Positions 8,151 through 18,287 of a stretch of 38,031 bases of DNA are shown piece after piece. Position numbers and translations under genes: made by a program. Source of the DNA: Pseudomonadota bacterium (GTDB lineage Bacteria > Pseudomonadota > Alphaproteobacteria > Rhodobacterales > Rhodobacteraceae); NCBI GenBank assembly GCA_018240425.1, contig JAFEFU010000022.1, forward strand, positions 1-38,031, read 5' to 3'. The notes beneath the pieces are model-generated. The model was not told where the DNA came from and searched no databases. It saw nothing but the letters and a program-made list of their open reading frames with translations. How positions within the stretch are numbered: the first letter of the stretch is position 1; the number at the start of each line of letters is the position of its first letter.

Positions 8151-8558
8151 ATGACCGACGAATTCCAGAAGCTTTTCGCGCAGATGATGGAATCGGGCCA
8201 GCAGATGGCCCGGGCCTTCAATCCCGCGCTCGAGACCTTCAGCTTCAAGGGGATGGAGACCCTGTGGCCCACCATGTCGAAGGACATGATGGAGGCCTGG
8301 TTCGGCAAGACCTGGAACCGCGAGGGGCTGGATTCCAAGACACGCCTGCTGGTCACGGTGGCGGCGCTGACCGTCCTTGGCGCGCAGGCCGAGCCGCAGA
8401 TGCGGCTGACCATCCGCCATGCGCTCGAGGCGGGGGCGACCAAGCGCGAGGTCGCGGAAGTGATCTGGCAGATGAGCATGTTCGGCGGGGTGCCCGCCAT
8501 GACCCGGGCGCTCGAGATCGCGCAGAAGGTCTTTGACGAGACGGAGGACCACGCATGA
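8151..8558 (+). CDS. Carboxymuconolactone decarboxylase (CMD/AhpD-like) family protein
   Basis: This is a 135-residue, mainly helical protein. Residues 58-127 ([39 protein letters not shown], then [13 protein letters not shown]) fit the CMD fold. AhpD-type members use a CxxC pair, but this protein has no cysteine, so a peroxidase function is unlikely. H90 and E81 are the only obvious polar core residues. It lies between nuoI and nuoJ, and its stop overlaps the nuoJ start (ATGA at 8555-8558). Function is unknown. A non-enzymatic or assembly role with complex I is an inference from position. Confidence 0.82.
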   Translation: MTDEFQKLFAQMMESGQQMARAFNPALETFSFKGMETLWPTMSKDMMEAWFGKTWNREGLDSKTRLLVTVAALTVLGAQAEPQMRLTIRHALEAGATKREVAEVIWQMSMFGGVPAMTRALEIAQKVFDETEDHA

Positions 8559-9163
8559 CGTTTCAGGATTTCGCCTTCTACCTGTTCGCCGTGCCGGTGA
8601 TAGTGGCCGGGCTGATGGTGGTTCTGGCCCGCAACCCGGTCCATTCGGTCCTGTGGCTGATCCTTGCCTTCCTCTCGGCCTCGGGGCTGTTCGTCCTTTT
8701 GGGCGCCGAGTTCGTGGCGATGCTGCTGGTCATCGTCTATGTCGGCGCGGTGGCGGTCCTGTTCCTGTTCGTGGTGATGATGCTGGACGTGGATTTCGCG
8801 GCGCTGAAGGGCGAGATGGCGAAATACATGCCTATCGGCCTTCTGATCGGGGTGGTGGTGCTGATGCAGCTGGCCATCGCCTTCGGCAACTGGACGACGG
8901 CCCCTGGCGCCGACGCGGCGCGGCAGGCGGTGACGCCCGAGGGCACGCAGAACACCGCGGCGCTCGGGCTGCTGCTCTACGACAAGTACGTCCACCTGTT
9001 CGAGTTGGCCGGTCTTATCCTGCTGGTCGCCATGATCGGGGCGATCCTGCTGACCATGCGGCACCGGAAGGACGTGAAGCGCCAGAGCGTGCTGCAGCAG
9101 ATGTGGCGCGATCCGGCCAAGGCAATGGAGCTGCGTGACGTGAAGCCGGGGCAGGGGCTGTGA
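8555..9163 (+). CDS. nuoJ: NADH-quinone oxidoreductase subunit J
   Basis: This is a small membrane subunit of complex I (ND6 counterpart) next to the quinone cavity. It has 202 residues with about five helices. Typical features are [20 protein letters not shown] in the second helix and [20 protein letters not shown] in the third, the conserved helix that has a pi-bulge in solved structures. The C-terminal part ends in a basic and polar tail ([10 protein letters not shown]). The start overlaps the CMD-like gene. The stop overlaps the GTG of the next ORF, which separates nuoJ from nuoK. Confidence 0.97.
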   Translation: MTFQDFAFYLFAVPVIVAGLMVVLARNPVHSVLWLILAFLSASGLFVLLGAEFVAMLLVIVYVGAVAVLFLFVVMMLDVDFAALKGEMAKYMPIGLLIGVVVLMQLAIAFGNWTTAPGADAARQAVTPEGTQNTAALGLLLYDKYVHLFELAGLILLVAMIGAILLTMRHRKDVKRQSVLQQMWRDPAKAMELRDVKPGQGL

Positions 9164-9525
9164 GAGGGCTTTTTCATATGGCGGCGATTGCAGGATCAAC
9201 GCTCGTTGTTGGCTCCGGGCCTGCACAAAGCATGACTACTGCGGACCTGTTAGGGCACTGCACTGGCGAGGGAGCGGATTTGGCCAAAGGGGCCTATTGT
9301 GCCGGGGCGTTGAGTTCTGCTGTTCAGATAGGACAGTTTGGATGCAGTCAAAACCGCATCGGCGGCCACTTTGCGTTCGCAGTTGGTGAAGTCAGTTCAC
9401 TGAAAGCTGTCGGTCAGGTTTACGAAAATTGGGCAAGGCAAAACCCAGAAAAGTGGGATCAGCCGGTCGGATGGAGCATGCTCATTGCTCTGTCAGAGAA
9501 GTTCCCATGCCAGATGCCAGAATAG
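9160..9525 (+). CDS. Secreted Rap1a/Tai-like immunity-type protein between nuoJ and nuoK
   Basis: This is a 121-residue protein. The start is a GTG that overlaps the nuoJ stop; an ATG seven codons in (9178) is the alternative. Residues 1-24 look like a Sec signal peptide ending AQS. The mature part has four cysteines, C34, C47, C62 and C117, in the pattern DLLGHC, AYCAG, FGC, then [12 protein letters not shown] and a terminal ALSEKFPC. This matches my memory of the Rap1a/Tai family, periplasmic proteins that neutralise type VI amidase effectors. No effector gene lies beside it. G+C is about 53-58%, below the flanking nuo genes. It may be an orphan immunity protein or a relative with another periplasmic task. 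Confidence 0.65.
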   Translation: MRGLFHMAAIAGSTLVVGSGPAQSMTTADLLGHCTGEGADLAKGAYCAGALSSAVQIGQFGCSQNRIGGHFAFAVGEVSSLKAVGQVYENWARQNPEKWDQPVGWSMLIALSEKFPCQMPE

Positions 9526-9541
9526 CGGAGGCCAGACGAGT

Positions 9542-9847
9542 ATGATCACCCTCACCCACTACCTCGGCGTGGCTGCCGCCTTGTTCGTGATCGGCATCTT
9601 CGGGATCTTCCTGAACCGCAAGAACGTGATCGTCATCCTGATGTCGATCGAGCTGATGCTTCTGGCGGTGAACATCAACCTTGTCGCCTTCTCGTCCTTC
9701 CTGCATGACCTGGCCGGGCAGGTCTTCACCATGTTCGTACTGACCGTCGCCGCTGCCGAGGCCGCGATCGGGCTGGCGATCCTGGTAGGCTTCTTCCGCA
9801 ACCGCGGGACCATCGACGTCGAAGACGTCAACGTGATGAAAGGCTGA
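9542..9847 (+). CDS. nuoK: NADH-quinone oxidoreductase subunit K
   Basis: This is the ND4L counterpart, a three-helix subunit of the membrane arm. It has 101 residues, the normal length. The segments [20 protein letters not shown] and [18 protein letters not shown] contain the two buried glutamates (in SIELML and AAEAAIG) expected on the proton path. The ATG at 9542 gives the family length and follows GCGGAGGCCAGACG. Upstream in-frame codons read back into the 3' end of the preceding ORF region and were not used. nuoL starts 7 bp after the stop. Confidence 0.97.
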   Translation: MITLTHYLGVAAALFVIGIFGIFLNRKNVIVILMSIELMLLAVNINLVAFSSFLHDLAGQVFTMFVLTVAAAEAAIGLAILVGFFRNRGTIDVEDVNVMKG

Positions 9848-9854
9848 GGGCGCC

Positions 9855-12023
9855 ATGCTGCAATTCATTGTTCTCGCGCCCCTCGCGGCTTCGCTGATCG
9901 CCGGCTTCGGCTGGCGGCTGATCGGGGAAAAGGCGGCGCTGGCCCTGACCACGGGCGTCCTCTTCATCGCCTGCGCGCTGTCCTGGCAGACCTTCCTGAC
10001 CTTCGACGGGGCGACCCAGCACATCCATGTCCTCGACTGGATCCGCTCGGGGTCGCTCGACACCGAATGGTCGATCCGGCTGGACCGGCTGACGGCGATC
10101 ATGCTGATCGTGGTGACCACCGTCTCGTCGCTGGTGCACCTCTATTCCTGGGGCTACATGGACCATGACGTGAACTGGTCCGAGGGCGAGGTCTACAAGC
10201 CGCGTTTCTTCGCCTATCTCTCGTTCTTCACCTTCTCGATGCTGGCGCTGGTGACCTCGGACAACCTGGCGCAGATGTTCTTCGGCTGGGAAGGCGTGGG
10301 GGTCGCGTCCTATCTGCTGATCGGCTTCTACTACAAGAAGCCCTCGGCCAATGCCGCGGCGATCAAGGCCTTTGTCGTCAACCGGGTGGGCGACTTCGGC
10401 TTTGCCCTTGGCATCTTCGGCCTGTTCTACCTAGTCGATTCGATCCGCATGGACGATGTGTTCGCCGCCGCGCCCAGGCTCGCGCAGTCCGAGATCGGCT
10501 TCCTCTGGACGCACTGGAACGCGGCCGACCTGCTGGCCGTCCTTCTGTTCGTCGGCGCGATGGGCAAGTCGGCGCAGCTGTTCCTGCACACCTGGCTTCC
10601 TGACGCGATGGAGGGTCCGACCCCGGTTTCGGCGCTGATCCACGCCGCGACGATGGTGACGGCGGGGGTGTTCCTCGTCTGCCGGATGTCGCCGCTCTTC
10701 GAGTATGCGCCCGATGCCAAGACCTTCGTCATGATCATCGGTGCCTCGACCGCCTTCTTCGCCGCGACCGTGGCCCTGGTGCAGAACGACATCAAGCGCG
10801 TCATCGCCTATTCGACGTGTTCACAGCTGGGCTACATGTTCGTGGCGGCGGGCGCCGGCGTCTATGGCGCGGCGATGTTCCACCTCTTCACCCACGCCTT
10901 CTTCAAGGCGATGCTGTTCCTTGGCGCCGGGTCGGTGATCACCGCCACGCACCACGAGCAGGACATGCGCAACTACGGGGCCCTGCGCAAACACATCCCG
11001 CTGACCTTCTGGGCGATGATGATCGGCACCTTCGCCATCACCGGCGTCGGGATTCCGCTGACCCATATCGGGTTCGCAGGCTTCCTGTCCAAGGACGCGA
11101 TCATCGAAAGCGCCTGGGCCTCGGGCAACGGCTATGCCTTCTGGCTTCTGGTCATCGCGGCCGGCTTCACCAGCTTCTATTCCTGGCGGCTGATCTTCAT
11201 GACCTTCTACGGCGAGGCACGCTGGGGGCAGGGCCAGGGCGATCACGGCCACGATGCCCATGCCGACGATGGCCACGGCGATCACGGGCATGGAGACCAC
11301 GGGCATGGGGACCACGGGCATTCGCACGAGCCGCACGAAAGCCCGGCGACCATGACGGTGCCTCTGGTGGTGCTGGCGATCGGGTCGGCGCTTGCGGGCA
11401 TGGTCTGGTATGGCGACTTCTTCGGCGATCCGGCCAGGGTCGAGCATTTCTTCAGCCTGCCCGCCCACGAGGCGGCGGCGGAAGGCACCTCTGCCACGAC
11501 CGAAGCCGCGGCCACCGCGACGGCAGCCACCGCCCCCGCCGCTACCGAGGCTGCCCCGGCGACGGCGGACCATGCGGCAGCGGGCGCGATCCTGATGACC
11601 ACCAACGTCATGGAAGAGGCCCACGCAGCGCCGGACTGGGTGAAGGTCTCGCCCTTCGTCGCGATGGTCCTCGGCCTTGCCGTGGCCTGGCTGTTCTATA
11701 TCGGCAATCCGTCGCTGCCCGGACGCTTGGCCGCGACCCAGCCGATCCTCTACCGCTTCCTGCTGAACAAGTGGTATTTCGACGAGATCTTCGACGCGCT
11801 GCTGGTCGGTCCGGCAAAGCGCGTGGGCGCCCTCCTGTGGAGGCGCGGCGACGGCAATGTCATCGACGGGACCATCAACGGGGTGGCGATGGGGATCGTG
11901 CCCTTCTTCACCCGTCTCGCCGGGCGGGCGCAGTCGGGATATCTCTTCCACTATGCCTTCGCGATGGTCATCGGCATCGCGGTTCTTCTGTTCTGGATGA
12001 CGCTCTCGGGGGGCGCGCACTAA
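9855..12023 (+). CDS. nuoL: NADH-quinone oxidoreductase subunit L
   Basis: This is the distal antiporter-like proton-pumping subunit (ND5), with the long lateral helix at its C-terminus. It has 722 residues, longer than many homologues because of two insertions. Residues 463-494 are a His-rich loop (12 His in 32 residues, with GDHGH in tandem) between membrane helices. Residues about 535-580 are an Ala/Thr-rich stretch. Conserved parts are intact: [19 protein letters not shown] around residues 142-160, and the antiporter core [20 protein letters not shown] around residues 245-264. The frame is continuous. nuoM begins at the very next base after the stop. Confidence 0.98.
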   Translation: MLQFIVLAPLAASLIAGFGWRLIGEKAALALTTGVLFIACALSWQTFLTFDGATQHIHVLDWIRSGSLDTEWSIRLDRLTAIMLIVVTTVSSLVHLYSWGYMDHDVNWSEGEVYKPRFFAYLSFFTFSMLALVTSDNLAQMFFGWEGVGVASYLLIGFYYKKPSANAAAIKAFVVNRVGDFGFALGIFGLFYLVDSIRMDDVFAAAPRLAQSEIGFLWTHWNAADLLAVLLFVGAMGKSAQLFLHTWLPDAMEGPTPVSALIHAATMVTAGVFLVCRMSPLFEYAPDAKTFVMIIGASTAFFAATVALVQNDIKRVIAYSTCSQLGYMFVAAGAGVYGAAMFHLFTHAFFKAMLFLGAGSVITATHHEQDMRNYGALRKHIPLTFWAMMIGTFAITGVGIPLTHIGFAGFLSKDAIIESAWASGNGYAFWLLVIAAGFTSFYSWRLIFMTFYGEARWGQGQGDHGHDAHADDGHGDHGHGDHGHGDHGHSHEPHESPATMTVPLVVLAIGSALAGMVWYGDFFGDPARVEHFFSLPAHEAAAEGTSATTEAAATATAATAPAATEAAPATADHAAAGAILMTTNVMEEAHAAPDWVKVSPFVAMVLGLAVAWLFYIGNPSLPGRLAATQPILYRFLLNKWYFDEIFDALLVGPAKRVGALLWRRGDGNVIDGTINGVAMGIVPFFTRLAGRAQSGYLFHYAFAMVIGIAVLLFWMTLSGGAH
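11277..11321 (+). repeat. nuoL: 15-bp tandem repeat (3 copies) encoding GDHGH in nuoL
   Basis: Three consecutive 15-bp units encode Gly-Asp-His-Gly-His. The second and third copies differ from each other at one position, and the first differs slightly more. They sit in the middle of a longer His/Asp/Gly-rich stretch (11241-11336). Being a multiple of three, changes in copy number would keep the frame. Confidence 0.85.
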
Positions 12024-13556
12024 ATGGCAAACCTTCTGTCCATCGTCACCTTCCTGCCGATCGTCGCCGCCGCGGTGCTGGCCCTGTTCCTGCGCGGCGA
12101 CGACGCGGCCTCGCGCAACAATGCCCGCTGGCTGGCGATGATCGCCACCAGTGCGACCTTCCTGATCTCGCTGCTGCTTCTGAAGGACTTCGATCCGGCC
12201 AACACCGGCTTCCAGTTCGTCGAGGACCGGACCTGGATCATGGGGCTGAAATACAAGATGGGCGTGGACGGGATCTCGGTCCTGTTCGTCCTTCTGACCA
12301 CCTTCCTGATGCCGGTCACCATCCTGTCGTGCTGGAGCGTCGAGACCCGGGTCAAGGAATACATGATCGCCTTCCTCGTGCTGGAAGGGCTGATGATCGG
12401 CGTCTTCACCGCGCTTGACCTGGTGCTGTTCTACCTGTTCTTCGAGGCTGGCCTCATCCCGATGTTCCTCATCATCGGCATCTGGGGCGGCAAGGACCGG
12501 ATCTACGCGGCCTTCAAGTTCTTCCTCTATACCTTCCTCGGCTCGGTGCTGATGCTGGTGGCGATGATCGCCATGTACCGCGACGCGGGCACGACCGACA
12601 TCCCGACGCTGATGACCCACAGCTTCGCCTCGGACACGCTCAACCTCTGGGGTTTCCACATTGTGGGCGGCGTGCAGACGCTGCTGTGGCTGGCCTTCTT
12701 CGCCTCGTTCGCGGTGAAGCTGCCGATGTGGCCGGTCCATACCTGGCTGCCCGATGCCCACGTCCAGGCTCCGACCGGCGGGTCGGTGATCCTGGCGGCG
12801 ATCCTTCTGAAGATGGGCGGCTACGGGTTCCTGCGCTTTTCGCTGCCGATGTTCCCGGTGGCCTCGGCGCAGCTTTCCGGGTTCGTCTTCTGGCTGAGTG
12901 CCATCGCCATCGTCTACACTTCGCTGGTGGCGCTGGCGCAGTCGGACATGAAGAAGCTGATCGCCTATTCGTCGGTGGCCCACATGGGCTATGTGACGAT
13001 GGGGATCTTCGCGGTCAACCAGCAGGGCATCGACGGCGCGATCTTCCAGATGCTGTCGCACGGTTTCGTCTCGGGGGCGCTCTTCCTGTGCGTGGGCGTG
13101 ATCTATGACCGGATGCACACGCGCGAGATCGACGCCTATGGCGGCCTCGTCAACCGGATGCCGGCCTATGCGCTGGTCTTCATGTTCTTCACGATGGCCA
13201 ACGTCGGCCTGCCGGGGACGAGCGGCTTTGTCGGCGAATTCCTGAGCCTCATGGGGATCTTCCAGGTCAACACCTGGGTGGCCTTCTTCGGCACGACCGG
13301 GGTGATCCTGTCGGCCGGCTATGCGCTGTGGCTCTATCGCCGGGTGGCGATGGGCGCGCTGGTCAAGGACAGCCTGAAGGCGATCTCGGACATGAGCGCG
13401 CGCGAGAAGTGGGTGATGGCGCCCTTGGTGGCGATGACGCTGCTGCTTGGCCTTTATCCGTCGCTGGTCACCGACCGGATCGGGCCTTCGGTCGCCCATC
13501 TCATCGAAACCTACCATGCCGCCGTCCCGGTCAAGACGGCCCAGGCCAGCGAATAA
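12024..13556 (+). CDS. nuoM: NADH-quinone oxidoreductase subunit M
   Basis: This is the antiporter-like membrane subunit ND4. The 510 residues carry about 14 hydrophobic segments. The core motifs are visible: [20 protein letters not shown] with the conserved glutamate in helix 5, [20 protein letters not shown] around residues 233-252, and [13 protein letters not shown]. The start codon follows the nuoL stop without any gap. A short 11-bp gap leads to the GTG start of nuoN. Confidence 0.98.
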   Translation: MANLLSIVTFLPIVAAAVLALFLRGDDAASRNNARWLAMIATSATFLISLLLLKDFDPANTGFQFVEDRTWIMGLKYKMGVDGISVLFVLLTTFLMPVTILSCWSVETRVKEYMIAFLVLEGLMIGVFTALDLVLFYLFFEAGLIPMFLIIGIWGGKDRIYAAFKFFLYTFLGSVLMLVAMIAMYRDAGTTDIPTLMTHSFASDTLNLWGFHIVGGVQTLLWLAFFASFAVKLPMWPVHTWLPDAHVQAPTGGSVILAAILLKMGGYGFLRFSLPMFPVASAQLSGFVFWLSAIAIVYTSLVALAQSDMKKLIAYSSVAHMGYVTMGIFAVNQQGIDGAIFQMLSHGFVSGALFLCVGVIYDRMHTREIDAYGGLVNRMPAYALVFMFFTMANVGLPGTSGFVGEFLSLMGIFQVNTWVAFFGTTGVILSAGYALWLYRRVAMGALVKDSLKAISDMSAREKWVMAPLVAMTLLLGLYPSLVTDRIGPSVAHLIETYHAAVPVKTAQASE

Positions 13557-13567
13557 GGAACGTATCC

Positions 13568-15010
13568 GTGGAACAGGTTGATTTCGCTATCGTTCTGCCC
13601 GAAGTGCTGCTGGCCGTCTATGCGATGGCCGCCCTGATGCTGGCGGTCTACACCACCAAGGACGGGATGACGCGGCTGCTGACCTGGGCAACGGTCGGGC
13701 TGTTCCTGGCGGTCGCCGTCTGGATCGGCCTCTGCCCCGCCAGCCGCGAGGGCGCGGCCTTTGGCGGCGCGGTCAAGGTGGATGCCTTCGCGCGCTTTGC
13801 CAAGGTGACGGTGCTGGTGGGCGCGGCCGCCGTCCTTGCGATGAGCGAGGACTGGATGCGCCGGCAGAACCTGGCGCGCTTCGAGTTTCCGGTGCTGATC
13901 ACCTTCTCGGTGATCGGCATGATGGTGATGGTGTCGGCGGGCGACCTGATGACGCTCTACCTGGGGCTGGAGCTGCAATCGCTGTCGCTTTACGTCATCG
14001 CGGCCATGCGCCGCGACAGCGGACGCTCGACCGAGGCGGGGCTGAAGTATTTCGTGCTCGGCGCGCTTGCCTCAGGGCTTCTCCTCTATGGCGCGTCGCT
14101 GACCTACGGCTTTACCGGCACCACGCTGTTTTCCGGGATCATCGCCTCCGTCCAGTCGGGCCATGTCCCGACCGGCGCGCTGTTCGGGCTGGTGTTCCTG
14201 ATCGCGGGCCTTGCCTTCAAGGTCTCGGCGGTGCCGTTCCACATGTGGACGCCGGACGTCTACGAGGGCTCGCCGACCCAGGTGACCGCATATTTCGCCA
14301 CCGCCCCCAAGGTCGCGGCGATGGCCCTGTTCGCGCGGCTGATGTTCGACGGCTTTGGCGACGCGATCCCGGACTGGAGCCAGGTCGTCGCGCTTCTTTC
14401 GGTTCTGTCGATGTTCCTCGGCGCTGTCGGCGGGATCGGCCAGCGCGAGTTCAAGCGGCTGATGGCCTATTCCTCGATCTCGCACATGGGCTTCGCGCTG
14501 GTCGGCCTGGCCGCCGGAACCGCGGTCGGCGTGCAGGCGATGCTGACCTATATGGCGATCTATGTGGTGATGAACGTCGGCACCTTCGCGTTCATCCTGG
14601 CGATGGAGAAGGACGGCAAGCATGTGACCGACCTTGCCGACCTGAACCAGATCGCGCGGCGCGAGCCGGGCAAGGCGCTGGCGCTGCTCATCCTGATGTT
14701 CTCGCTGGCCGGCGTGCCGCCGACGCTCGGGTTCTTCGCCAAGTTCACGGTGCTGAAGGCGGCGGTTGATGCCGGGATGAACTGGCTGGCGGTGCTTGGC
14801 GTCATCGCCTCGGTCATCGGCGCCTTCTATTACCTGCGGGTGGTCTACTACATGTATTTCGGTGCCGAGCGCGAGGGGCTGACGCTGCGCGCCGGGGCCG
14901 TTCAGTGGGCGATTCTGGCCGGGTCGGCGCTGGTGATGATTCTGGGGGTGGTCAACCTTCTGGGGATGGAAGGGGCCGCGGCACTGGCCGCCGAAGCCCT
15001 TGTCCGCTGA
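13568..15010 (+). CDS. nuoN: NADH-quinone oxidoreductase subunit N
   Basis: This is the antiporter-like subunit ND2, the third proton-pumping module. It has 480 residues from a GTG start preceded by TAAGGAACG. This start gives the usual N-terminus ([20 protein letters not shown]). The in-frame codons upstream lie inside nuoM and are not a credible start. Typical segments are [40 protein letters not shown] and [19 protein letters not shown]. The last codons overlap the start of birA by 11 bp, so the complex I operon probably continues into the next three genes. Confidence 0.97.
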   Translation: MEQVDFAIVLPEVLLAVYAMAALMLAVYTTKDGMTRLLTWATVGLFLAVAVWIGLCPASREGAAFGGAVKVDAFARFAKVTVLVGAAAVLAMSEDWMRRQNLARFEFPVLITFSVIGMMVMVSAGDLMTLYLGLELQSLSLYVIAAMRRDSGRSTEAGLKYFVLGALASGLLLYGASLTYGFTGTTLFSGIIASVQSGHVPTGALFGLVFLIAGLAFKVSAVPFHMWTPDVYEGSPTQVTAYFATAPKVAAMALFARLMFDGFGDAIPDWSQVVALLSVLSMFLGAVGGIGQREFKRLMAYSSISHMGFALVGLAAGTAVGVQAMLTYMAIYVVMNVGTFAFILAMEKDGKHVTDLADLNQIARREPGKALALLILMFSLAGVPPTLGFFAKFTVLKAAVDAGMNWLAVLGVIASVIGAFYYLRVVYYMYFGAEREGLTLRAGAVQWAILAGSALVMILGVVNLLGMEGAAALAAEALVR

Positions 15011-15773
15011 GACATTGCCGGGCGCGGAGGCCTGGCCCGACGCCTATGCCCGCCACGTGCTGGCCGAGGTCGACAGCACCAGTTCCGAGGCCGCGCGCCT
15101 GGCGCCCGGCCTGAGCCGGCCCACCTGGATCATGGCCCGGCGCCAGACCGCGGCGCGCGGACGGCGGGGAAGGGCCTGGATCAGCCCCGAGGGGAATTTC
15201 GCCGCCACCCTGCTGATGCGCCCCGAGGGTGCGCCGGCCGACGCGGCCCTGCGCAGCTTCGTCGCGGCGCTGGCGCTGGCCGACGCGCTGGCCGATGTCT
15301 GCGGCCCCAATGCCGCGATCGCGCTGAAATGGCCCAACGACGTGCTTCTGAACGGCGGCAAGGTCGCGGGCATCCTTCTGGAAAGCGCCGGGCAGGGCGG
15401 GGCGGTCGGCCACCTGCTGATCGGCATCGGGGTGAACCTGATCGCCGCGCCGCCCTCCGAGGCGGTCGAGCCGGGGGCGGTGCGCCCGGTCTCGGTCCTG
15501 GGCGAGACCGGGATGCGGGTCACGGCTGACGAGCTTCTCGATCGCCTGGCCCCGGCCTTCGCCCGCCACGAGGCGCAGTTCGCCACCTGGGGCTTCGCGC
15601 CGATCCGCACCGCCTGGCTGGCGCGCGCGGCGCGCCTCGGGCAGCCGATCGTGGCACGGACGATGACCGAGACGGTTCAGGGCACCTTCGAGACCCTGGG
15701 CGAGGACGGGGCGCTGATCCTGGCCACGCCCTCGGGCCGCCGCGCCCTGCCCGCGGCGGACGTGTTCTTCTGA
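15000..15773 (+). CDS. birA: Biotin--[acetyl-CoA-carboxylase] ligase
   Basis: This enzyme activates biotin with ATP and attaches it to the carrier protein of acetyl-CoA carboxylase. It has 257 residues, with no N-terminal DNA-binding domain, so it is the monofunctional form. Motifs are EVDSTSSEA (23-31), the biotinyl-AMP loop [11 protein letters not shown] (50-60, the GRGRRGR equivalent), [19 protein letters not shown] and the GIGVNL segment. The start is probably a TTG at 15000 overlapping nuoN. Another TTG at 15015 is possible, and no ATG is available in front of the domain. The coupling with nuoN and coaX is typical of alphaproteobacteria. Confidence 0.95.
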   Translation: MSAETLPGAEAWPDAYARHVLAEVDSTSSEAARLAPGLSRPTWIMARRQTAARGRRGRAWISPEGNFAATLLMRPEGAPADAALRSFVAALALADALADVCGPNAAIALKWPNDVLLNGGKVAGILLESAGQGGAVGHLLIGIGVNLIAAPPSEAVEPGAVRPVSVLGETGMRVTADELLDRLAPAFARHEAQFATWGFAPIRTAWLARAARLGQPIVARTMTETVQGTFETLGEDGALILATPSGRRALPAADVFF

Positions 15774-15784
15774 AAGGGGCGGAC

Positions 15785-16564
15785 ATGCTTCTCTGCATCG
15801 ACTGCGGCAACACCAACACCGTCTTTTCGGTCTGGGACGGCAAGCAGTTCCTGGCCACCTGGCGGATCGCCACCAACCATCAGCGGACCGCGGACGAGTA
15901 TTTCGTCTGGCTCTCGACCCTGATCGGGGCGGCGAAGCTGAAGGTCAGGGTGACGGCGGCGATCATCTCGTCCACGGTGCCGCGCGTCGTCTTCAACCTG
16001 CGCGTCCTGTGCAACCGCTATTTCGACTGCCGGCCGCTGGTGGTGGGCAAGCCGGACTGCGCGCTGCCGGTCGCACCGCGCGTCGATCAGGGCACCACGG
16101 TCGGACCGGACCGCCTGGTCAATGCCGCCGCCGGGTTCGACCGGCACGGGGGCGACCTCATCATCGTCGATTTCGGCACGGCCACGACCTTCGACGTGGT
16201 GGACCGCGACGGCGCCTATATCGGCGGCGCGATCGCGCCGGGGGTGAACCTGTCGCTCGAGGCGCTGCATATGGCCGCCGCCGCCCTGCCGCACGTCGAT
16301 GTCACCAAACCCGCGCAGGTCATCGGCACCAACACGGTCGCCTGCATGCAGGCCGGGATCTTCTGGGGCTATGTCGGTCTGGTCGAGGGGCTGGTCGCCC
16401 AGATCAGGGCCGAGCGCGGCCGGCGGATGAAGGTGATCGGCACGGGGGGCTTGGCCTCGCTCTTCGAACAGGGCACAGATGTGTTCGACGCGGTCGAGGA
16501 CGACCTGACCATGCACGGGCTGGTGCTGATCCAGCGTCACAATCTTGCAGCGGGGACGACATGA
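15785..16564 (+). CDS. coaX: Type III pantothenate kinase
   Basis: This enzyme carries out the first step of coenzyme A synthesis, phosphorylation of pantothenate. It belongs to the ASKHA fold and is not inhibited by CoA in known members. It has 259 residues. Phosphate-1 motif: DCGNTNTVFS (6-15). Substrate motif: GPDRLVNAAAGFD (107-119). Phosphate-2 motif: DFGTATTFDVVD (129-140). A GTGGLASLFEQGTDVFD segment near the C-terminus also fits. The ATG is preceded by AAAGGGGCGG. The stop overlaps the RNase J start (ATGA at 16561-16564). Confidence 0.97.
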   Translation: MLLCIDCGNTNTVFSVWDGKQFLATWRIATNHQRTADEYFVWLSTLIGAAKLKVRVTAAIISSTVPRVVFNLRVLCNRYFDCRPLVVGKPDCALPVAPRVDQGTTVGPDRLVNAAAGFDRHGGDLIIVDFGTATTFDVVDRDGAYIGGAIAPGVNLSLEALHMAAAALPHVDVTKPAQVIGTNTVACMQAGIFWGYVGLVEGLVAQIRAERGRRMKVIGTGGLASLFEQGTDVFDAVEDDLTMHGLVLIQRHNLAAGTT

Positions 16565-18240
16565 GCGACGAACGGCTGATCTACATGCCCCTGGGCGGCG
16601 CCGGCGAGATCGGCATGAACTGCTATGTCTATGGCTATGGCAGGCCCGGGGAGGAGCGGCTGATCGTCGTCGATCTGGGCGTGGCCTTCCCGGACATGGA
16701 CTCTTCGCCGGGGGTCGACCTCATCATGGCCGATGTCGCCTGGCTCGAAGAGAACCGCTCGCGGATCGAGGCGATCTTCATCACCCACGCGCACGAGGAT
16801 CACATCGGCGCGCTCGGCCATCTCTGGCCGCGGCTGCGCGCCCCGGTCTATGCCCGCAAGTTCACCGCCGCGATCGGCGCGGGCAAGCTCGAGGAGGCGG
16901 GCCAGCCCATCGACGCGCTTCATGTCGTCGGGCCCCGCCCGGCGGTGACCGAGGCCGGCCCCTTCAAGGTGCAGTTCGTGCCTGTCAGCCATTCGATCCC
17001 CGAAAGCGCCGGCCTGGTGATCGATTCGCCGGCGGGGCGAGTCATCCACACCGGCGATTTCAAGCTGGACGGAAGCCCGGTGGTCGGAGAGCCGTTCAAC
17101 CCCGAGGAATGGCACCAGATCGGGCGCGAGGCCGGGCAGGTCCTGGCCCTGACCTGCGATTCCACCAACGTCTTCTCGCCCGCCCCCGGCCGGTCCGAGG
17201 CGACGCTGGCCGCGCCGATCGCCGAACTGATCGGCCAGCACGAGGGGCTGGTGGTGGCCACCACCTTCGCCTCGAACGTGGCGCGGCTGAAGACACTGGC
17301 CGAGGCCGGGCGGGCGGCGGGGCGCTCGATCTGCCTTCTGGGGCGGGCGATGAACAAGATGGTGACCGCGGCCCAGCAGACCGGCATCCTGACCGGATTC
17401 CCGCCGGTCCTGACGCCTGAGCAGGCCGAGGAGGTGGGCGACCAGAACCTGATGCTGATCGTTACCGGCAGCCAGGGCGAACGGCGCGCGGCCTCGGCGG
17501 CCCTGTCGCGCGGCAAGTATCTGGGCCACGAACTGAAGGAGGGCGACCTCTTCCTGTTCTCGTCAAAGATCATTCCCGGCAACGAGCGCGGCGTCTACCG
17601 CATCGTCAACGCCCTGTCCGAAAAAGGCGTCGAGGTGGTGGACGACCGGGGCGGGCTCTACCATGTCTCGGGCCATGCCAACCGCCCGGATCTGGAGGCC
17701 GTGCACGAGCTGGTCAATCCGCGCATCCTTGTGCCCATGCACGGCGAGCACCGCCACCTGCGCGAACATGCGGCGATCGCGGCGGCCAAGGGGCTGGCCT
17801 CGGCGGTGGTGACCAACGGCACGATGATCTCGCTTGGCGGCGACAAGCCGGTGGTGGTGGCCCATGTCGAGGCCGGGCGGACCTATCTGGACGGGACCGT
17901 GCTGATCGGGGCGCTGGACGGGGTGGTGCGCGACCGCATCCGCATGGCGCTGAACGGGCTGGTGCTGGTCACCGTCATCATCGACGAGGGCGGGGAGCCC
18001 CTGGGCGACGCCTGGGTCGAGCTGATGGGCCTGCCGGAGAAGGGCGCCGCGGGGCGCGACCTGGCCGAGGAGATGGAGCGCGACCTCTCCGAGTTCCTGG
18101 CCAAGGCGGCCGACAAGCTGATCGCCGACGACGACAAACTGGACGAACAGGTCAAGCGCGTGGTGCGGCAGACCGCGCTGGTCGAGGTCGGCAAGAAGCC
18201 CGAGGTGGTCTGCGTGATCAGCCGGCTGATGGCCGAATAG
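16561..18240 (+). CDS. rnj: Ribonuclease J
   Basis: This is a metallo-beta-lactamase / beta-CASP ribonuclease with endo- and 5'-3' exonuclease activity in mRNA decay and rRNA maturation. It has 559 residues from the ATG that overlaps the coaX stop. The zinc motif THAHEDHIGALGH lies at residues 75-87, with H76, H78, D80 and H81 as ligands. VSHSIPESAGLVI and HTGDFKLDGSP follow. The beta-CASP region includes TTFASNVARL and VTGSQGERRA. ILVPMHGEHRHLREHA and the C-terminal domain complete the protein. It ends the long operon that begins upstream of the window. The next gene is convergent, 47 bp away. Confidence 0.96.
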   Translation: MSDERLIYMPLGGAGEIGMNCYVYGYGRPGEERLIVVDLGVAFPDMDSSPGVDLIMADVAWLEENRSRIEAIFITHAHEDHIGALGHLWPRLRAPVYARKFTAAIGAGKLEEAGQPIDALHVVGPRPAVTEAGPFKVQFVPVSHSIPESAGLVIDSPAGRVIHTGDFKLDGSPVVGEPFNPEEWHQIGREAGQVLALTCDSTNVFSPAPGRSEATLAAPIAELIGQHEGLVVATTFASNVARLKTLAEAGRAAGRSICLLGRAMNKMVTAAQQTGILTGFPPVLTPEQAEEVGDQNLMLIVTGSQGERRAASAALSRGKYLGHELKEGDLFLFSSKIIPGNERGVYRIVNALSEKGVEVVDDRGGLYHVSGHANRPDLEAVHELVNPRILVPMHGEHRHLREHAAIAAAKGLASAVVTNGTMISLGGDKPVVVAHVEAGRTYLDGTVLIGALDGVVRDRIRMALNGLVLVTVIIDEGGEPLGDAWVELMGLPEKGAAGRDLAEEMERDLSEFLAKAADKLIADDDKLDEQVKRVVRQTALVEVGKKPEVVCVISRLMAE

Positions 18241-18287
18241 GGCGGAGCAGGGGGCCGCCGGTCGTCCGTGTCCGCCGCGATCGGCCT

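Noticed and set aside
11241..11336. Short repeats in nuoL considered as a CRISPR-like array
   Set aside because: The 15-bp units are contiguous with no spacers, in frame, and encode the His-rich loop.
10821..13517. Very long minus-strand open frame opposite nuoL and nuoM (898 codons)
   Set aside because: Translation is rich in His, Arg, Asp and Gln, the usual antisense shadow of high-G+C genes, and it lies fully opposite two certain genes.
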